A program made the position numbers and the translations under genes. Below are positions 62,630-64,000 of a DNA stretch of 64,000 bases, piece by piece (within the stretch, counting starts at the first letter, position 1; the number at the start of each line of letters is the position of its first letter). Source of the DNA: Halomonas alkalicola (GTDB lineage Bacteria; Pseudomonadota; Gammaproteobacteria; Pseudomonadales; Halomonadaceae); contig NZ_CP131913.1 in the NCBI RefSeq assembly GCF_030704205.1, positions 1,674,001-1,738,000 on the forward strand, given 5' to 3'. Below the pieces are notes generated by a model. The model saw only the letters and a program-made list of their open reading frames with translations. It ran no database searches and was not told the origin of the DNA.

Positions 62630-63628
62630 CTACCCCGCCGGGGACCAGGCCTCGTCCGGGCCGTGGGCCAGGAAGCTCGGGCGACGCCGCGGCGCGGCAA
62701 AAGGCGCCACGCAGCGGTTGTCGCGGCGGTTGTAGACGAAGAAGACGTTGCTTCTCGGGTCCGGCGACATGTTGGCGTTGGAGCCGTGCAAAACGTTGCA
62801 GTCGAACAGCAGCAGCCCGCCGGCGGCTCCGGTGGGCGCCTCGATGCCGTGACGCTCGGCCAGGGCGGCAAGCGCCTCGTGGCCCGGCACGCCGAGCGCC
62901 TGCCGCTTCAGGGACTGGCGATGGTTGTCGTCGGGCGTCTCGCCCAGGCAGGGCACGAAGACTCGGTGGGAGCCGGGGATCAGCATCAGCGGACCGTTGA
63001 AGGCGTGGTTGTCGGTGAGCACGATGGAGGCGCTCAGCGCATGCATGGCGGGCATGCCATCCTCGGCGTGCCAGGTCTCGAAGTCGGAGTGCCAGTCGAA
63101 GCCCTTACCCTCGAAGCCCGGCTTGTAGTTGATCCGCGACTGGTGAACGTAGGGCTCGCCACCGAGAATCTGGCGGGCCCGTCCCACCAGGCGAGGATCC
63201 CGGGCCAGCCGCCCGAGCCGCTCGGAGAGGAAGTGCACCGCGAACAGCGAGCGGATGGCACTGCCGGAGGGCTCGGTAATGCTGAAGTCGCGGCCGCGAT
63301 ACTCGGGGTTCTCCAGCAGCGCGGAAAGCTCACGACGCAGGGCGTCGAGTTCCTCGCCGCGGATGAACTCGGGCTCGAAGAGGAAGCCCTTGCGGTCGAA
63401 CTCCTCGAGCTGGGCCTGGCTCAGCGGGCCCTGGTCGGCGCGCCCCTTGACCACCGCTTCACGGCGGTTGAGCCAGGGCATGTCCAGGGGCTCGCTCAGG
63501 CGCGTGGGATAGGGGTCCTGCCCCGGGCGCGGCGCGCTCCTGACCCGGCTCTGGGGGTCAGGCGAGTCGACAACAGCCTGGGGAGTAACGGTATCGTGCA
63601 GCGTATGGTCAGACGTCCTGACTGACAT
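62630..63628 (-). CDS. ectD: Ectoine hydroxylase (ectoine dioxygenase)
   Basis: A 332-residue non-haem iron, 2-oxoglutarate-dependent dioxygenase that converts ectoine to 5-hydroxyectoine, an osmolyte and thermoprotectant. The iron ligands are His180 and Asp182 in FDWHSDFETWHAEDGMP and His281 in VLHGSNANMS. The signature QSRINYKPGFEGKG precedes them. AGGAGG lies 6 bp before the ATG. No ectABC is adjacent. An ISL3-family element ends 155 bp upstream, within or next to its promoter region. Confidence 0.96.
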   Translation of the reverse strand: MSVRTSDHTLHDTVTPQAVVDSPDPQSRVRSAPRPGQDPYPTRLSEPLDMPWLNRREAVVKGRADQGPLSQAQLEEFDRKGFLFEPEFIRGEELDALRRELSALLENPEYRGRDFSITEPSGSAIRSLFAVHFLSERLGRLARDPRLVGRARQILGGEPYVHQSRINYKPGFEGKGFDWHSDFETWHAEDGMPAMHALSASIVLTDNHAFNGPLMLIPGSHRVFVPCLGETPDDNHRQSLKRQALGVPGHEALAALAERHGIEAPTGAAGGLLLFDCNVLHGSNANMSPDPRSNVFFVYNRRDNRCVAPFAAPRRRPSFLAHGPDEAWSPAG

Positions 63629-63782
63629 GCAATCACCTCCTGTGAATCCGTGATCAGTTTCAGCAAGCATTCCGACGGCGAGGGCGCCGCGGGCGACCCC
63701 GGGCGGAATCGCGACAGGAAATATCGGGGTGGCACAGGCGGGTTTCAAGGCCGGCGAGGCCGCCGCCCAAGCAACAAAAAAC
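63629..63782 (-). promoter_or_regulatory. ectD upstream region between gene and insertion sequence
   Basis: A leftward -35-like TTGAAA lies about 120 bp before the ATG, with an AT-rich ATATTT 18 bp later. This is a tentative promoter. No osmotic-response site can be identified by eye. Any regulation further upstream has been displaced by the insertion sequence. Confidence 0.25.
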
Positions 63783-64000
63783 GGTTCTTCGTCGTTTCAC
63801 GTGGATTTGGCCTGGTCGAGCAGGCGTCCCACCGGGCTGCCAATCAGGTAGATCATGGCGATGAAATTGACCTCGTTCCGGTAGCCGCGTGCGCGTGACC
63901 GAGCCGCCTGGAACAGACCGTTCATGCCCTCCAGTCGTGCGTTCGTCAGTCCCGAGATCCAGCGCCTGACCACCGCGTCGGCGTGGCGCTCCAGCGTCGC
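63783..64000 (-). mobile_element. ISL3-family insertion sequence, right part cut by window edge
   Basis: The element end appears to begin at 63783 with GGTTCTTCGTCGTTTCACGT, which has the look of an ISL3-family terminal inverted repeat. It includes the stop of the transposase, whose C-terminus is read leftward from the window edge. The other end and target-site duplication lie outside the window or cannot be confirmed. Confidence 0.7.
63797..64000 (-). CDS. ISL3-family transposase, C-terminal fragment (window edge)
   Basis: The frame is open to the window end and gives the last 67 residues of a transposase: RHADAVVRRWISGLTNARLE, then a Gly-Asn pair, FQAARSRARGYRNEVNFI and a hydrophobic MIYLIGSPVGRLL tail. 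The ARLEG..NGLFQ..RARGYRN..NFI pattern is the DDE-domain end of ISL3 transposases. Only the fragment is visible, so activity cannot be judged. Confidence 0.82.
   Translation of the reverse strand, partial: ATLERHADAVVRRWISGLTNARLEGMNGLFQAARSRARGYRNEVNFIAMIYLIGSPVGRLLDQAKST

Overview
The window is high-GC gammaproteobacterial chromosome and looks like Halomonas or a close relative. The evidence is a 332-residue ectoine hydroxylase (EctD), TRAP and ferric-iron transporters, and a FabY-type ketoacyl synthase. Gene order also fits: ffh-ypjD-yfjD, minCDE, rpsP-rimM, and polA next to DUF2782 and thrB. The taxon is inferred from content, not from a database search. Most of the sequence is ordinary core genome: dense, often overlapping genes with clear Shine-Dalgarno sites and many hairpin terminators.

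Layout. 1-2.0 kb: leftward rimM (cut by the window edge), rpsP and ffh. 2.2-4.4 kb: ypjD and a CNNM/CorC protein. 4.4-5.8 kb: leftward acyltransferase plus TetR regulator, with a 52-bp tandem duplication at the acyltransferase 3' end. 6.1-9.6 kb: an SRAP-fold protein lacking its catalytic residues, then a frameshifted M16 protease. 9.7-13.2 kb: sbcB and minCDE. 13.5-16.3 kb: a large DUF349 protein. 16.4-17.4 kb: phaB-like reductase and an initiator tRNA whose promoter region is tandemly duplicated. 17.6-28.7 kb: thioredoxin/TPR co-chaperone, C-S lyase, thioesterase, YbaK, DUF501, LOG, DEDDh exonuclease, Sel1 protein, tas, yaaA, isochorismatase-fold hydrolase and Tim44-like protein. 28.7-33.3 kb: small lipoprotein, a candidate small RNA, fabY-coaD, ferredoxin and an outer-membrane barrel. 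33.4-38.5 kb: MATE exporter, AtoE-type transporter, DUF1622, thioesterase, I78 inhibitor, entericidin and TauE/SafE. 38.6-41.8 kb: HIT protein and a four-gene leftward operon of two related lipoproteins, DUF1007 and a NicO metal transporter with a His-rich minisatellite. 42.0-48.1 kb: glycerate kinase, Dps, His-rich periplasmic protein, pepD, a 96-bp inverted-repeat element and tmcA. 48.4-55.4 kb: dctPQM (dctM frameshifted) and a Fur-box-preceded fbpABC. 55.5-61.8 kb: polA, DUF2782, thrB-speA. 61.9-64.0 kb: fumarylacetoacetate hydrolase-family protein, ectD, and the end of an ISL3-family insertion sequence.

Functional themes. Much of the window is housekeeping: ribosome, SRP, division-site placement, DNA polymerase I, tRNA modification, CoA and fatty-acid initiation. 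Environmental adaptation is represented by hydroxyectoine formation, organic-acid TRAP uptake, Fur-controlled iron uptake, metal handling and Dps. Two coding sequences are broken by very short tandem duplications (5 bp in the M16 protease, 2 bp in dctM). These are either recent slippage mutations or sequencing errors.

I saw no CRISPR array, prophage or recognisable defence island. The observations most worth following up are the catalytically empty SRAP protein, the candidate small RNA at 29.1 kb, the inverted-repeat element at 45.8 kb, the duplicated tRNA promoter, the lipoprotein/DUF1007/NicO operon, and the insertion sequence upstream of ectD.
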